NCBI GenBank assembly: GCA_030019325.1
Contig: JASEFB010000031.1
Location: forward strand, 1-19,625
DNA length: 19,625 nucleotides
Direction of reading: 5' to 3'
Source: an archaeon
Lineage (GTDB): Archaea > Halobacteriota > Syntropharchaeia > Alkanophagales > Methanospirareceae
The position numbers and the translations under genes were made by a program. Under the pieces are notes generated by a model. It was not told where the DNA came from, searched no databases, and was given only the letters and a program-made list of their open reading frames with translations. Numbering within the stretch: the stretch's first letter is position 1; every line of letters begins with the position of its first letter. This document shows, piece by piece, positions 18,825 through 19,625 of this stretch.

Positions 18825-18969
18825 AGACTTCTTCACCGTAACTCTTCTTTTTAACCCATAGGTCATCTCTGTGAAATCAAAATTGACGTGTTTTTAGCCA
18901 CGAATCATGCCAAAAACATAATATTGCCAATTTTTCTTAATATAACCTCTCCCTACAAGGTTTCTATCA

Positions 18970-18995
18970 AAACCGGGTAAATTAAACCGGGTAAA
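18970..18995. repeat. 12-nt direct repeat AAACCGGGTAAA, two copies
   Basis: Copies at 18970-18981 and 18984-18995, period 14, upstream of the second transposase. Possibly transposase binding sites near an element end. Confidence 0.5.
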
Positions 18996-19039
18996 AACCG
19001 AAAATTATTTAAATAGATAACCCATATATTTTAACCCAT

Positions 19040-19625
19040 ATGAGATATATCTCTCCAAAAGTTCTGAAGACCTTCGAACATATGAAGAAGGAAGAGCCAT
19101 CTCACATAGAGCTGAAAATCATCAAAAACAACCACTATGTCTATCGTGCAACGAGCGAGTGGGATAAAGAACGCAAGAAGGTTAGGAAAATAACCGAGTA
19201 CATAGGCTCGATAGATCACGACGGTATCTTCACGAAGAAGAGGGAGAGGTCACAGATTCAAGAGTCAGGGCGAGAGGTTTTTGAGTATGGAAATGGCGCA
19301 CTTGCCCACCATATGATAAAAGATCTCGAAGATCTCCTGGCTAAAAATACGCCCTACTGCAATGAAATCATTGCCACTGCTATAATCAAGGCGATAGATC
19401 CAAAGCCGTTAAGACTGTTTGCTTCCAGGTGGGAGAAGCTGTATCTCTCCAAACTGATCGATGTCAGCCTTTCCCCAAAGCATCTTTCGTCTGTCTTAAG
19501 CAGTATAGGTGAGGACATCCACATGTGGTATGAGATCTTCTCAAAACTTGCCACCAAAGAAGATCTTCTGCTTTATGACTTAACATCCGTCCTCACCTAT
19601 TCAGAGAACATAAAACTTGCGGAGA
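19040..19625 (+). CDS. Second transposase (IS4/IS1634-like), 5' part, cut by the edge
   Basis: The frame opens with MRYISPKVLKTFEHMKKEEP and stays open for 195 codons to the window end. Conserved features of IS4/IS1634-like N-termini are present: YVYRATSEWDKERKKVRKIT with YIGSIDHDG, then a helical region, and finally a first catalytic-Asp context LLLYDLTSVLTYSENIKLAE. It is different in sequence from the 17262 transposase, so a second element is present. The TATA-like box at 19003-19017 lies about 25-35 nt upstream, giving a short or absent leader. Completeness cannot be judged. Confidence 0.8.
   Translation, partial: MRYISPKVLKTFEHMKKEEPSHIELKIIKNNHYVYRATSEWDKERKKVRKITEYIGSIDHDGIFTKKRERSQIQESGREVFEYGNGALAHHMIKDLEDLLAKNTPYCNEIIATAIIKAIDPKPLRLFASRWEKLYLSKLIDVSLSPKHLSSVLSSIGEDIHMWYEIFSKLATKEDLLLYDLTSVLTYSENIKLAE

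Larger units (their letters stand above)
18711..19039. other. Intergenic region between two transposase genes
   Basis: 329 bases without a gene. It holds a pair of 26-nt imperfect repeats (18767-18824), a 12-nt tandem repeat (18970-18995), and a TATA-like AAATTATTTAAATAG at 19003-19017 ahead of the second transposase. Otherwise AT-rich. Confidence 0.5.

Noticed and set aside
1..19625. CRISPR arrays, tRNA and rRNA genes
   Set aside because: No regularly spaced short repeats and no recognisable tRNA or rRNA sequences were found by reading.

Overview
The window looks like a methane-metabolising euryarchaeote. A Methanophagales/ANME-1-type or related lineage is my inference, not shown. The evidence is an archaeosine synthase (arcS), a methanofuran-biosynthesis kinase-fold protein (mfnF), AT-rich TATA-type promoters, a PGF-CTERM-like archaeal surface-sorting tail, and a secreted toroid-repeat protein of a kind common in such archaea. 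No rRNA, tRNA or CRISPR array was recognised.

Region 1 (1-5000) is an accessory island. Every gene is on the minus strand and every one belongs to a defence or addiction module: a partial unknown protein at the left edge, a ParE/RelE toxin with its antitoxin, an Mrr-type endonuclease, a NotI-family endonuclease with a tightly coupled D12-class adenine methyltransferase, and an antitoxin with only a remnant of its toxin. The units are separated by two kinds of repeated non-coding sequence: a 3'-end element (three copies, up to about 145 bp) and an AT-rich promoter-like element upstream of each start (five copies). The layout resembles a cassette array. Two of the 3' elements carry hairpins that recall integron attC sites, but no integrase is in view.

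Region 2 (5065-7984) is housekeeping: arcS, a small helical protein of unknown function, and a convergent dephospho-CoA kinase of bacterial type.

Region 3 (8117-11671) is the most interesting part. It is a candidate ribosomally made, post-translationally modified peptide (RiPP) locus. It holds a radical SAM/SPASM-like enzyme, a 130-residue precursor-like protein with a ten-cysteine C-terminal core resembling halocin C8, a LolA-like protein whose lipoprotein signal appears frame-broken, a multi-span membrane protein overlapping it, and a second radical SAM enzyme that is a paralogue of the first.

Region 4 (11697-14632) holds mfnF (minus strand), grpE with a perfect 12-bp inverted repeat touching its start codon, a PfpI/DJ-1 family protein, and a small dual-specificity-type phosphatase overlapping it. 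Region 5 (14640-17215) has a DUF4389-like membrane protein between two 56-nt direct repeats, an orphan sorting-signal remnant, and a secreted toroid-repeat surface protein interrupted by an in-frame TGA. Region 6 (17215-19625) has a full-length IS1634/IS4-like transposase and the 5' part of a second transposase running off the edge.

Several reading-frame breaks lie at A homopolymers (3640-3647, 9471-9476, possibly 15588-15593). The reader should consider both real decay and sequencing error.
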